From positions 1 through 64,000 of the forward strand of contig NZ_KB898188.1 of the NCBI RefSeq assembly GCF_000377505.1: a DNA stretch of 64,000 bases, written 5' to 3'. The notes below the pieces were generated by a model. It was not told the DNA's origin, made no database searches, and saw nothing but the letters and a program-made list of their open reading frames with translations. Both the position numbers and the translations under genes were made by a program. Positions 1 through 7,404 of the stretch are shown here, piece by piece (position 1 is the stretch's first letter; each line of letters starts with the position of its first letter). The DNA comes from Paenibacillus massiliensis 2301065 = DSM 16942. Its GTDB lineage: Bacteria > Bacillota > Bacilli > Paenibacillales > Paenibacillaceae.

Positions 1-442
1 TGGCAGACAGTACATCGCACTCCCCGTCGGCGGAGCGAACGGATACCAATGCGGCTCCGCCAAGCCATCATCCTTATCAATCTCCAGGCGCAGCTGGACC
101 TCTTCGCCGCGAACTGCCAGCACCTCGCCCTCCAGCGAAATGCCCCGCAGAAGTGGATTCCTCAACGTCGCTTGGCGAATTCCATCCGGTCGGGCCAGCA
201 CATAATGAAAATGTAAATCACCCTGCTCCAGCTCAGCCCGCAGCTCACGAATGACGAACGGCTGCTGCCGGAATTCTACCTGCTCTCCCAGTGCATACCG
301 CTCCGAGGTGGTCAGCTCGTATTCAAAGAAATACGTATCATGCAGCCCCGAGGACAAGCCACCTGCCAGATGATAAGCTTTGAGATTTTTGCGTGCCGTA
401 TAGGACATGTCCTGCGGCAGCTCCCGTGATGCTCCCTCTGTC
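1..442 (-). pseudogene. 5'-truncated vgrG fragment, runs off the left edge
   Basis: Read on the minus strand this stretch is open and encodes a middle segment of a VgrG spike, nearly identical by eye to residues about 183-330 of the complete VgrG encoded at 3525-6068 (shared strings such as YTARKNLKAYHLAGGLSSGL and EIDKDDGLAEPHWYPFAPP). Homology stops abruptly near base 440 and an in-frame TAG lies two codons upstream, with no start codon between, so the 5' half of the gene is missing. The 3' part lies outside the window; it may carry another C-terminal toxin. It is most likely a remnant of a duplicated vgrG-toxin cassette broken by the XRE/unknown gene pair inserted next to it. Confidence 0.85.
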
Positions 443-469
443 TACCTTCTTTTTAGAAATAATATTTGC

Positions 470-688
470 TCACTCGTTCACTTCAACCAAAGTGATAATT
501 TCACGGATATCTGTAATATGTAAAGCATCTGCGATCTGTTCAATATGCCTGAAATTTATATTTTCTCGTTTGCCATTCACGAGTTCGGATATCGCTGCCC
601 GGCGGACATCTGCTCGTAAAGATAGTTCATGTATACTCATTCCTCTTTGCTCTAACAGATTCCCAAGGGTTATCCTCACTTGTTTCAT
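470..688 (-). CDS. small XRE-family transcriptional regulator
   Basis: A 72-residue protein that is essentially one helix-turn-helix of the Cro/CI (XRE) type: the segment ITLGNLLEQRGMSIHELSLR followed by DVRRAAISELVNGKRENI fits helices 1-3 with the recognition helix around AAISELVNG, then two helices (FRHIEQIADAL). The ATG at 688 is preceded by GGGGGA at six bases; a TTG at 694 is a possible longer start. It diverges from the gene at 810-1160 across a region with two copies of a 16-base palindrome, which it probably binds to control itself and its neighbour. It is more AT-rich than the vgrG sequence it interrupts. The XRE assignment is firm; the target is inferred. Confidence 0.85.
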   Translation of the reverse strand: MKQVRITLGNLLEQRGMSIHELSLRADVRRAAISELVNGKRENINFRHIEQIADALHITDIREIITLVEVNE

Positions 689-714
689 TTCCAATCCCCC
701 ATTCCATTTACATG

Positions 715-744
715 TTGACTGTACTCATAAGCGTACGATATAAT
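715..744 (+). promoter_or_regulatory. sigma-A-type promoter for the gene at 810
   Basis: TTGACT (715-720), an 18-base spacer and a perfect TATAAT (739-744). One palindromic operator copy (721-736) sits exactly between the -35 and -10 boxes, the classic place for a repressor that blocks RNA polymerase. Confidence 0.65.
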
Positions 745-773
745 CCAATTAGATGACGTACGCTTATGCGTAC
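721..773. promoter_or_regulatory. twin palindromic operators between divergent genes
   Basis: Two copies of a 16-base palindrome occur: GTACTCATAAGCGTAC at 721-736 (one mismatch between arms) and GTACGCTTATGCGTAC at 758-773 (perfect six-base arms around TTAT). Together they also form a 12-base perfect inverted repeat (726-737 with 757-768). The left copy lies between the promoter boxes of the plus-strand gene; the right copy lies upstream of the XRE gene. By position and symmetry these are the likely XRE binding sites. Confidence 0.6.
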
Positions 774-809
774 ATAAAGCATATTTTTTATAGAAAGGGT
801 GACTTCCTC

Positions 810-1160
810 GTGATACAACAACGTATTTGTATTGTTTTAGGTCCCTATGATGAGAAGGATTTAGAATATGCTTTAACACTTGGCTACCTTGTTCATGAGC
901 ATTATGCTGTATATGTGACAGATAGCTACTTGTGGTTGCGTAAAGTCCTAAAAGCCTCTTTTCATTCTTATTTATACTTCGATGATCCACATAGTGCGGG
1001 ACTTGTTCTAGCTACAGATATTACTCAAATTAAATCAAGCTACACAGAAGAAATTATTCTCAAACTGAGACACATAAATGCACTTGATTTTTTAATTGGA
1101 GAACTTAGCAATTTGTCTTCAGGAGATATTTTTTTAAGTATCAATACAACGCTTGGATAA
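810..1160 (+). CDS. hypothetical protein, divergent from XRE regulator
   Basis: A 116-residue protein of no recognised family. I place the start at GTG 810 (reads MIQQRICIVLGPYDEKDLEY) because GAAAGGGTGA lies eight bases upstream; an ATG at 753 would put the start on the operator and has no ribosome site. It is soluble, with no signal peptide or membrane helix, and has a hydrophobic beta-strand start (RICIVLG). The sequence ends FLSINTTLG. It shares a control region with the XRE gene and sits among toxin-cassette debris, so a toxin-antitoxin or small-regulator role is conceivable but not shown. Confidence 0.6.
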   Translation: MIQQRICIVLGPYDEKDLEYALTLGYLVHEHYAVYVTDSYLWLRKVLKASFHSYLYFDDPHSAGLVLATDITQIKSSYTEEIILKLRHINALDFLIGELSNLSSGDIFLSINTTLG

Positions 1161-1251
1161 GAGCAATTCATGAAATTTTAGTTTTGCCTACGGTTGTTTG
1201 GATGTGTGGTATGCAAACTTGTCGAAGAAACGGAAAGCGTAAGAGCAAAAT

Positions 1252-1292
1252 AAAAGCCTACTTCATCTCGCTTGAGTTGAAATAGGCTTTTT
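1252..1292 (-). terminator. terminator after the SUKH-3 immunity gene
   Basis: AAAAGCCTACTTCA pairs with TTGAAATAGGCTTTTT (one mismatch); on the minus strand a T-rich tail follows. Its sequence resembles the terminator at 2941-2987, as if both end homologous toxin-immunity cassettes. It could also serve the plus-strand gene ending at 1160. Bases 1293-1442 hold nothing else recognisable. Confidence 0.65.
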
Positions 1293-1442
1293 AGCTCAAA
1301 AGAAAGTCAATATTACATCACCTGAAAGATTTCACGCTTAGCTTGATAATTTACCAATTATCCCGGTAGATGTCATACTTCATATTACAATCCGTCTAAT
1401 AAAAAAGTTAATTAAATAGCTTGCTAGTTTACACAGTGTAAA

Positions 1443-1865
1443 CTAAGATTCCCCCCACGGAGTTCCCCCATTGCCACTAATTAAATTCTCCCATGCTTCC
1501 ATCGCAGAGTCCCCCAGTTTTCCAGTACTACAATACACTTTTCCACTTTCAGAAACAAACAATATCAAATAATCACTGTCAATTTTCCCTACAGGAACTA
1601 ATCTTTCTTGAGCATAATTTTCCTCTGATTTGAAACTACCGTTAGCATAGTAACTAGTAAACTTCACACTTGTATCATGAACTTCTTCATTTATAGTGTC
1701 CTTTAAAACTAAATCTCCAAATTCTTCAATAAAATCCTTTACTGATTGAAAAACGGTATAACCATTTTCCTCCAAATTATCTTTGAATTCTTTTATATCA
1801 ATTTTCCTTCCTTCATACCATCCTGAATCAGTTAAAATCTTCAAAGTTTCATTGCTTATGTTCAA
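1443..1865 (-). CDS. SUKH-3-like immunity protein
   Basis: A 140-residue soluble protein resembling the SUKH-3 immunity family: the start has ILTDSGWYEGRKIDIKEF, then a GYTVFQSVKDFIEEFGDL segment, and later PVGKIDSDYLILFVSESGKV and GKLGDSAMEAWENLI, in the usual order for that family. Immunity proteins of this kind neutralise the deaminase toxin encoded just upstream, and here the partner is the YwqJ-like deaminase fragment at 1877, 11 bases away. It is AT-rich compared with the injection-system genes, as is usual for exchangeable toxin-immunity modules. It probably survives as protection against siblings carrying the intact toxin. Confidence 0.75.
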   Translation of the reverse strand: MNISNETLKILTDSGWYEGRKIDIKEFKDNLEENGYTVFQSVKDFIEEFGDLVLKDTINEEVHDTSVKFTSYYANGSFKSEENYAQERLVPVGKIDSDYLILFVSESGKVYCSTGKLGDSAMEAWENLISGNGGTPWGES

Positions 1866-1876
1866 CTAAATCTCTC

Positions 1877-2459
1877 CTAATCCATTGAGTTCATAAAATC
1901 TCCAAACGTTATTCTACAATTATTACAAAAGGCTTTAACAAGGCCCGTTTCAACAGTTACGGATCTCAACACAAGATTTTCAATTTTTGCACCTTGGAGA
2001 ATAGCATCTCTAACCGCCCATACCTCAGCACAATTTTCCACAAGCCAGTTCTTTTGCATGCTCGGTTCTAACTCATTATTCTTGAAATATTTCCCCTTAG
2101 AAGCTGCCTCATCTTTTGTCTTTTGAATTAAATCTCTTAATTTCCCCATCTCTTCTTTAACGGATTTTATATTCCTTCCTGAAAAATATGATGGATTATA
2201 AGCCACTAGTTCATCTATATAGTCGTCAGTTAACTTTTGCCTATAGAATTCTACATATTCATTTGGACTCTTCAGTTCAATGTTCACAATACTTGGATTA
2301 TTTTGATAAATTCCACTGGCTCCAAAACCAGCACGAGACGTTTTAGTAGCATCAACTGCAACACTCGCCACGGCTGGTTTAAAATCCGGTCCATATCTAC
2401 TTCCATCTCTTATTGATTTTGTATAATCATCTAACAGTTCTGGCGCGAGTTCAAAAGCT
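1877..2459 (-). pseudogene. orphan YwqJ-type deaminase toxin C-terminus
   Basis: The frame ending at 1877 encodes a polymorphic-toxin deaminase domain. NCAEVWAVRDAILQGAKIEN gives the zinc-binding Cys and catalytic Glu, and FCNNC the CxxC pair, matching the YwqJ-like deaminase family that acts on nucleic acids or nucleotides. The first possible start is a GTG at 2371 with no ribosome site; the frame stays open further upstream and enters vgrG debris in a different reading frame. It is therefore a displaced C-terminal toxin tip that has lost its VgrG carrier, not a free-standing gene. The catalytic motifs look intact, so recombination into a functional vgrG could reactivate it. The adjacent SUKH-3 gene fits as its immunity partner. 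Confidence 0.75.
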
Positions 2460-2905
2460 TCCGCTCCCCGACAGCCTCTCCGCCACCCGTGCTGGATATT
2501 GATCGTGGCTCTTCGACTGCAGGAGCCATGTGGTTCCCTTAAACGGAACCCCCCTGCTCCAGCACCGTATGGCTGGTAACCTCATAGCTAAGGGCATTGT
2601 TCTCCTGGTACCCGCTCACTCCGTTGTTAGACAGTACCTTATATTCCTCCAGATTTTTCTGAATCCGATAATTATGCTCATTCAGCCGAACCGGTTCTCC
2701 CAGATCGGGAATTCCGATGACATATTTCAGACCTGGCTGCATAGAGATGGGAAGTAGAGGCGCATGTAGCCGGGAGGCTACTCGTTTGACAAATGCCCAG
2801 TCTGTCTCCAAATATTGCACGACCAGTTCACCGATCGCCGCTCCGCCCGGAGCGGTATCCACGACATTGGCTCCACCGTACGCCGATGTGACATATGTGC
2901 ATAAG
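2460..2905 (-). pseudogene. mosaic of vgrG shards, one inverted
   Basis: Three pieces can be read. On the minus strand about 2460-2490 encodes GGGEAVGE, as in the VgrG at 3525-6068. On the plus strand 2491-2536 encodes LDIDRGSSTAGAMWF, the VgrG at 8306-9724 in inverted orientation. On the minus strand 2539-2905 encodes TSAYGGANVV through VTSHTVLEQGGSV, nearly identical to residues about 135-255 of that same VgrG, ending in TAA at 2539. No piece can make a working spike. The pattern suggests repeated recombination between vgrG copies. Confidence 0.8.
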
Positions 2906-2940
2906 TCAGGATATTGACTTTCTAGTCTTTTGGGTCAAAA

Positions 2941-2987
2941 AGTAAAAGCTTATTTCTACTCAAATTTGAGTGAAATAAGCTTTTACT
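2941..2987 (-). terminator. terminator after the SUKH immunity gene of the VgrG-toxin
   Basis: AGTAAAAGCTTATTTC pairs perfectly with GAAATAAGCTTTTACT around a loop that itself contains ACTCAAATTTGAGT. On the minus strand it is followed by a CTTTTTGACC tail. It closes the injection-system operon 68 bases after the immunity gene. Confidence 0.8.
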
Positions 2988-3054
2988 ATAGGTGCAATAA
3001 CAGATTATACAAAGACACACTCTTCTCCGAAATAAATCCCTAAGAACACTTATA

Positions 3055-3519
3055 TTAATATTTTTTTGTAAAAATATACTTATCTTTTAAATACCTACGT
3101 TCTAAAAATTCCGTAAATGTATCAGTAATCTTATAGAAACCTTCTTTCTTCTTTCCTTCTGAATAAAAATAAACAGGAGGATTCTCACCCTCATTTAGTT
3201 TAAAGAAACAAAACATGCATCCTTGACTCATCCAAAACACAAAATCGTTAGGGGTTAGCTTTAATGGGACACTATTTTCTTCTAACAATTCTTCTCCCCA
3301 TTCATTTAGTTCAAGCAACTCATCAATAAAACAAGATTCTCCTCGTAAGAAAGTATGCTCTGTTCCTCCCCCCATAACTTCAAGAAACTCAATGTAAGCT
3401 TCAGGTAATTTATTTGTACTTACCAGTTTATTAACTTCATTTAATTCATCCTGCGTACAAGGAATCAAAGGAATTTTATCATTTTTCAGATGAGTAATAA
3501 GTTCATTTAAATATTTCAT
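3055..3519 (-). CDS. SMI1/KNR4 (SUKH) family immunity protein
   Basis: A 154-residue soluble protein of the SMI1/KNR4 superfamily: an N-terminal helix with KLVSTNKLPEAYIEFLEVMG (the typical LP..Y..FL...GGG pattern), then LNEWGEELLEEN, FVFWMSQGCMFCFFKL and a FYKITDTFTEFLERRY ending. SUKH proteins are the commonest immunity partners of nuclease and deaminase toxins. The ATG at 3519 has GGGGGAG eight bases upstream, and its start lies only five bases after the stop of the VgrG-deaminase gene, so toxin and immunity are co-translated. The gene is clearly AT-rich relative to the vgrG body. Function as immunity to that toxin is inferred from position. Confidence 0.82.
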   Translation of the reverse strand: MKYLNELITHLKNDKIPLIPCTQDELNEVNKLVSTNKLPEAYIEFLEVMGGGTEHTFLRGESCFIDELLELNEWGEELLEENSVPLKLTPNDFVFWMSQGCMFCFFKLNEGENPPVYFYSEGKKKEGFYKITDTFTEFLERRYLKDKYIFTKKY

Positions 3520-3524
3520 CAATT

Positions 3525-6068
3525 CTACTCCCCCATCTTTGGAATTACTTCAACACGAATAACCTTGATTTTCGGAAACTCTTTTTGAAATTGGTCAACC
3601 AAATCAATACAATTATCACAATATGGCCTTTCAGAAATAATTTCAATCATCCCGGCAACCTTGGGGTTATCTTTATACTTGAGCCTTAAATATTCTACAA
3701 TTTTTTGTTCAGTATGACTTGTGTAATCACTAATTGGACCTTCATAGTGATAATCTTCCGGTTGTGGAGGCCTAAAGTTGCCTTTATTAAAGTAGTCATC
3801 GGCTGTAAACTCTCCACTAACACTTTCTAAATCAATCTCCTCACCATTTATTTTACCTTTTGCAGCCGCAACATTTCTTTTTTTTCCAGCATTATATTTT
3901 TTTCTTAGGTAATCGACAAGCTCTCTATCTGCTTGTGTAGCTTCTCTAAAATGTCTTTTCACACCAAAAGGCAATTTCAGATTTTCACTTGCCTCCTTCA
4001 GCTTCTTCCCAAGCTTACTACCAGCATCACTGAGCTTGTCCACTACATTCTCAAAGCCCTCGTTTGCTTTCGCAACTCCATTTTTCAGCCATTTTGGAGT
4101 CACTTTATTACCGACTTTGCCCACAAAGCCAGTGAACTTTTGACCCACCTTACTATCCAGCACGCCCAAGGTAAGCATTCCGATGCCTGCATCCTTGACT
4201 ACAGTACTCCAATTAATCTTCTCCCCGCGCAGCACTTGGTCCATAATGCTACTGAACGCGCCTTCTGCTCCAGCCATGCCCGCCTTTCGGGCAAACGATG
4301 TTCCGATGGCGGCTCCAGGTCCGAAGATCGCACCACTCGCTGCTCCAATGAAGCCATCCTTTAGCCCGGTTAACGCATAGTCACTCATGTCGCTAACCTC
4401 GCCCCGGGCTATATCCGATACGGCCATCATCCCGACACCCATGGCGCCCCCAATCAACGCACCACTGGCTACCGCTCCGATCAGAATCGGGCCTGCTCCC
4501 AGTGTCGCAACAGTCAGGGCCGCCACAGCTGCGACAGCCACGACGACTGCTAAGCCAACCAGCACATTCTTCACCAGCTTGCCCCAGTTGAACGGCGGGT
4601 CCGGCTCCGGCTCTTCGCCAAGCTCAGGCTCATCGTCGAACGGCGGATAGCTCGTCCGGTCGCTGCCGTCAGCCCACACCTTCTCGCCCAGCAGGTGGTA
4701 CTCGCTCTCCACCACCAGCCCTGCTTCGCTCTCTCCGCGGTAGACCAAGATCTGGCTTTCACTGCCCAGAATGATCTGCTGCGGCGTATAGAGCTCCAGC
4801 TCCAACTCGGCGGTCATCGTCAGCTTACCAGGACTGGTAATCTCAATCCCCGTCTCGTCGTTCAGACTGACGAGCATCGCACCCTCCGGGTCCTTTTGCA
4901 GGTTCACATGGCTCGGCGCCAGCTTCAGCTCACTACCATGCTCGGTCCCGAAGTATCGCGTATTGGTGTCGCTTGTCTTGGCAGATTCACCGCCATTCTT
5001 GCGTACCGTCCCCACAATCAGCGCACCGGAGCCCGTTGCATCCGGGTAATACAGACTTGCCTTCGTTCCGACCTGTGGCAGACAGTACATCGCACTCCCC
5101 GTCGGCGGAGCGAATGGATACCAATGCGGCTCCGCCAAGCCATCATCCTTATCAATCTCCAGGCGCAGCTTGACCTCTTCGCCGCGGACAGCCAGCACCT
5201 CGCCCTCCAGCGAGATGCCCCGCAAGAGCGGATTGCGCAGCGTCTCCCGGCGGATTCCGTCGGGTCGGGCCAGCACGTAATGGAAATGCAGCTCGCCCTG
5301 CTCCAGCTCCGCTCGCAGCTCACGAATGACGAACGGCTGCTGCCGGAACTTGACCTGCTCTCCCAGCGCATACCGCTCCGAGGTGGTCAGCTCGTATTCA
5401 AAGAAATCCGTATCATGCAGCCCGGAGGACAAGCCACCTGCCAGATGATAGGCTTTAAGATTCTTGCGTGCCGTGTACGCCACGTCCTGTGGTAGCTCCC
5501 GTGATGCTCCCTCTGGCATGCCGAAGTGCAGCTTGGGACTCACTGCTTCCAATATATCACAGACGACGACGGCCTGTAAGCGGCTCGCCAGACGCTGCAA
5601 CAGCTCCCAATCCGTCTCTTCATATTGCAATATCGGCTCCCCGACTGCCTCGCCGCCTCCGGTGTGATAGATCATATCACTGCCCGGATAAGCCTGCAGC
5701 ACTTTCCCGATCAAGGCGCTATACGTCTGCTGCTCCTCTGGAAAAGTCCGCTTGCGCTTCTCGACATCCAGCGCATACGAAGCACTCACGCCCTCGATGG
5801 TCAGCGTATAGATCCCCTGACTGTGCATGACCTCGACCCGTTGCACCAGTCCCTTGAACAAGCTCAGCTCCTGTTCTCCCTGCTGTGCATAGACATATAA
5901 CGTATCGTCGGCAGCCGCCTGCAATGCTGCGGACACCTGCTCGCTGTCCGGGCTTGTCCCGGTCAGGCGTATACGCCCGTGCTCCCCGGTCTTCCACTGG
6001 ATATGTACATGCTCTAGGTGCTGTAGGGGATATGGCGACTGTACCCGGATGTGCTCATATCCTATCAT
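3525..6068 (-). CDS. VgrG spike with C-terminal nucleic-acid deaminase toxin
   Basis: An 847-residue fusion. Residues 1-330 are VgrG/phage gpD-like (YEETDWELLQRLASRLQAVV is the gp27-type signature), followed by an OB/needle region to about 460 (PPTGSAMYCLPQVGTKASLYY, then LTMTAELELELYTPQQIILG). A Pro/Glu-rich hinge leads to a hydrophobic glycine/alanine-rich segment about 495-600, likely for membrane passage of the effector, then a lysine-rich linker. The last 145 residues carry SHTEQKIVEYL and SERPYCDNCIDLVDQF, the HxE and CxxC zinc motifs of the BURPS668_1122-type toxin deaminase family. A GGAG lies four bases before the ATG. It is the tip and an evolved effector of the injection system; the immunity gene follows directly. 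The target (DNA, RNA or nucleotide) cannot be told from sequence. Confidence 0.88.
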   Translation of the reverse strand: MIGYEHIRVQSPYPLQHLEHVHIQWKTGEHGRIRLTGTSPDSEQVSAALQAAADDTLYVYAQQGEQELSLFKGLVQRVEVMHSQGIYTLTIEGVSASYALDVEKRKRTFPEEQQTYSALIGKVLQAYPGSDMIYHTGGGEAVGEPILQYEETDWELLQRLASRLQAVVVCDILEAVSPKLHFGMPEGASRELPQDVAYTARKNLKAYHLAGGLSSGLHDTDFFEYELTTSERYALGEQVKFRQQPFVIRELRAELEQGELHFHYVLARPDGIRRETLRNPLLRGISLEGEVLAVRGEEVKLRLEIDKDDGLAEPHWYPFAPPTGSAMYCLPQVGTKASLYYPDATGSGALIVGTVRKNGGESAKTSDTNTRYFGTEHGSELKLAPSHVNLQKDPEGAMLVSLNDETGIEITSPGKLTMTAELELELYTPQQIILGSESQILVYRGESEAGLVVESEYHLLGEKVWADGSDRTSYPPFDDEPELGEEPEPDPPFNWGKLVKNVLVGLAVVVAVAAVAALTVATLGAGPILIGAVASGALIGGAMGVGMMAVSDIARGEVSDMSDYALTGLKDGFIGAASGAIFGPGAAIGTSFARKAGMAGAEGAFSSIMDQVLRGEKINWSTVVKDAGIGMLTLGVLDSKVGQKFTGFVGKVGNKVTPKWLKNGVAKANEGFENVVDKLSDAGSKLGKKLKEASENLKLPFGVKRHFREATQADRELVDYLRKKYNAGKKRNVAAAKGKINGEEIDLESVSGEFTADDYFNKGNFRPPQPEDYHYEGPISDYTSHTEQKIVEYLRLKYKDNPKVAGMIEIISERPYCDNCIDLVDQFQKEFPKIKVIRVEVIPKMGE

Positions 6069-6088
6069 GGTGCTCCACCTCGATTCCC

Positions 6089-6481
6089 CTACTCATCCTC
6101 TTGGCCAGTCGTCATGAATCCGACGTAGCCCATATACATGCACTGCTGGTAGGATTCACTGGTCAGCGCTGGCTTCCCCTCCACCCGCGTTGTTTCCTTG
6201 GTATTGTTCCATTTCTCTGGAAAGATCGGCTTGCACGGCTTGCCCGATATTTGCTGCCCCTCTTCCGACACGAGATAGATCGTCTCCGTGCTTGGATTGT
6301 CCGGGTTCTGACAAATCCCGAAGTAGGAGATATTCTCAGGACCATAGTCATCCTCATTCATCATGGGCCGATCCTTCACAAAGGCTCCGTGACTTACAGG
6401 CAGATTCAGCTTGCGTTTGTGACTTCCATACTCACACGCCATACAGGCTCCGCGAACGATGTAATATTGGCTTTCCCCCAT
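6089..6481 (-). CDS. DUF4280 PAAR-like spike tip protein
   Basis: A 130-residue protein matching the DUF4280 family, regarded as PAAR-like caps on VgrG spikes. It shows GACMACEYGS at the start, ISYFGICQNPDNP in the middle, PCKPIFPEKW, and a GKPALTSESYQQCMYMGY ending, with regularly spaced cysteines (CMAC, FGIC, PCKP, QQC) suited to metal binding. I prefer the ATG at 6481 because AAAGGAG sits ten bases upstream; the ATG at 6490 is only one base from it. It lies 20 bases before the toxin-bearing VgrG gene and probably caps that spike. The 383 bases upstream (6482-6864) contain no gene, so this and the next two genes could be a separable effector module. Confidence 0.82.
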   Translation of the reverse strand: MGESQYYIVRGACMACEYGSHKRKLNLPVSHGAFVKDRPMMNEDDYGPENISYFGICQNPDNPSTETIYLVSEEGQQISGKPCKPIFPEKWNNTKETTRVEGKPALTSESYQQCMYMGYVGFMTTGQEDE

Positions 6482-6660
6482 CCGATTCATGCTCCTTTCT
6501 AAGACCTCTCGGCCAGCTTTAGCTAGAGCGTTTCACATGCTGTCATCATAGATATCCCGATGATTCGTACCTTGATCGAATCTGATTTGACGATTAATGA
6601 TCTAAAGATCGTAGTCGTAGCGGAGAGCGGGGAAGACCTAGAGAAACGAAGTGTCTGCCT

Positions 6661-6713
6661 TTAAGCTTGCTGTTCATCCGCTTGTTATCCCATTCAAAGA
6701 ACAGCAAGCTTAA
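6661..6713. repeat. perfect 15-base inverted repeat in the intergenic gap
   Basis: TTAAGCTTGCTGTTC (6661-6675) and its exact reverse complement (6699-6713) enclose a 23-base loop. There is no T-run on either side, so it is not a standard terminator. It directly abuts the 57-base dispersed repeat at 6716-6772; the second copy of that repeat at 57.6 kb is also flanked by a hairpin on the same side. Confidence 0.6.
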
Positions 6714-6715
6714 CA

Positions 6716-6772
6716 GCAGTCGACAGGGATCCCCGCTTGCAGCGGCTCTATACTCACATTTGGTCTGGTCAA
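6716..6772 (-). repeat. dispersed repeat, copy 1
   Basis: GCAGTCGACAGG followed by CCGCTTGCAGCGG (a small hairpin), then CTCACATTTGGTCTGGTCAA closely matches 57626-57680 by eye, with a few substitutions and indels. Both copies are intergenic and followed (minus-strand sense) by a stem-loop. It could be the scar of an insertion sequence end or a short palindromic intergenic element. The remainder of 6482-6864 shows nothing recognisable. Confidence 0.55.
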
Positions 6773-6864
6773 GCACCAGCGCCATCTACGTTCAGCAAAA
6801 GCAGTCCCCAATCCGTCTTTTGCTATGCACGCCTTAAGCCAGTATCCTCACCGCATACATCCTG

Positions 6865-7404
6865 CTATGCCTCAAGTGACTTCACTTGTAAGGGCGTAAG
6901 AGTAAGCCCGGTAAAATCCCGCCGCAACATACTCTCCGCCACATCCAGACGCACAATAAGCCGTTGCTGGCGTCCCTCCTGAATACGGAAGATTGGGTAG
7001 TCTCGAACGACTTCCTCTTGCAATACAATCTGCCGCAGCACCGTTTGGTCCATATTCCACTCGCTGGATGGATGCAGAGCATCCACGTAGGGCAGAAAGG
7101 GTACGACGTAATTTTTCATCACCTGCTGCTCCATATCGATCAGCGCCACAGGCTTGAAAACCGTGTCTCGACCATAGGCCTGTAGCATGCGCATCAGACG
7201 CTCCGACATCAGCGGCAAGGCACTTTCCAGCAGATCAAGAAAACTACTGTTCTTGCCTGATTTCATCTTCAGCATGAGCGGTCTTGATCCCAAGTGAGCG
7301 GGTTCAAGCTGCGACAGATTCCACAGATCTACCTTGTCCGCAATGTTCTCCAGTACTGGGACATCGGTGTAGCGCGAATCCTGCTTCAGGAGGAAATAAT
7401 CCAT
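6865..7404 (-). CDS. conserved hypothetical, Imm11/DUF1629-like fold suspected
   Basis: A 179-residue soluble protein beginning MDYFLLKQDSRYTDVPVLEN. The order of segments (LVMLKMKS-like strand, ALPLMSERLMRMLQAYGRD, FKPVALIDMEQQVMKNY, an IFRIQEGRQQRLIVRLDVAE strand pair and LTGLTL at the end) resembles the DUF1629/Imm11 class, whose members occur as immunity proteins or as toxin-associated factors. The ATG has AAGGAGG ten bases upstream and overlaps the end of the preceding gene by 19 bases, so it is translated with the structural operon. No toxin is adjacent to it in the window, which argues either for an adopted structural/chaperone role or for immunity to something lost. Low certainty on function. 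Confidence 0.6.
   Translation of the reverse strand: MDYFLLKQDSRYTDVPVLENIADKVDLWNLSQLEPAHLGSRPLMLKMKSGKNSSFLDLLESALPLMSERLMRMLQAYGRDTVFKPVALIDMEQQVMKNYVVPFLPYVDALHPSSEWNMDQTVLRQIVLQEEVVRDYPIFRIQEGRQQRLIVRLDVAESMLRRDFTGLTLTPLQVKSLEA

Noticed and set aside
1877..2371. Free-standing deaminase gene starting at GTG 2371
   Set aside because: No ribosome site, and the open frame continues upstream into out-of-frame vgrG debris; called as an orphan C-terminal fragment.
4695..5495. 266-codon plus-strand frame opposite the VgrG-deaminase gene
   Set aside because: Antisense to a clear VgrG; composition explains the open frame.
6594..6785. 63-codon minus-strand frame
   Set aside because: Runs through the dispersed repeat and inverted repeat; no ribosome site. 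Treated as repeat sequence rather than a gene.
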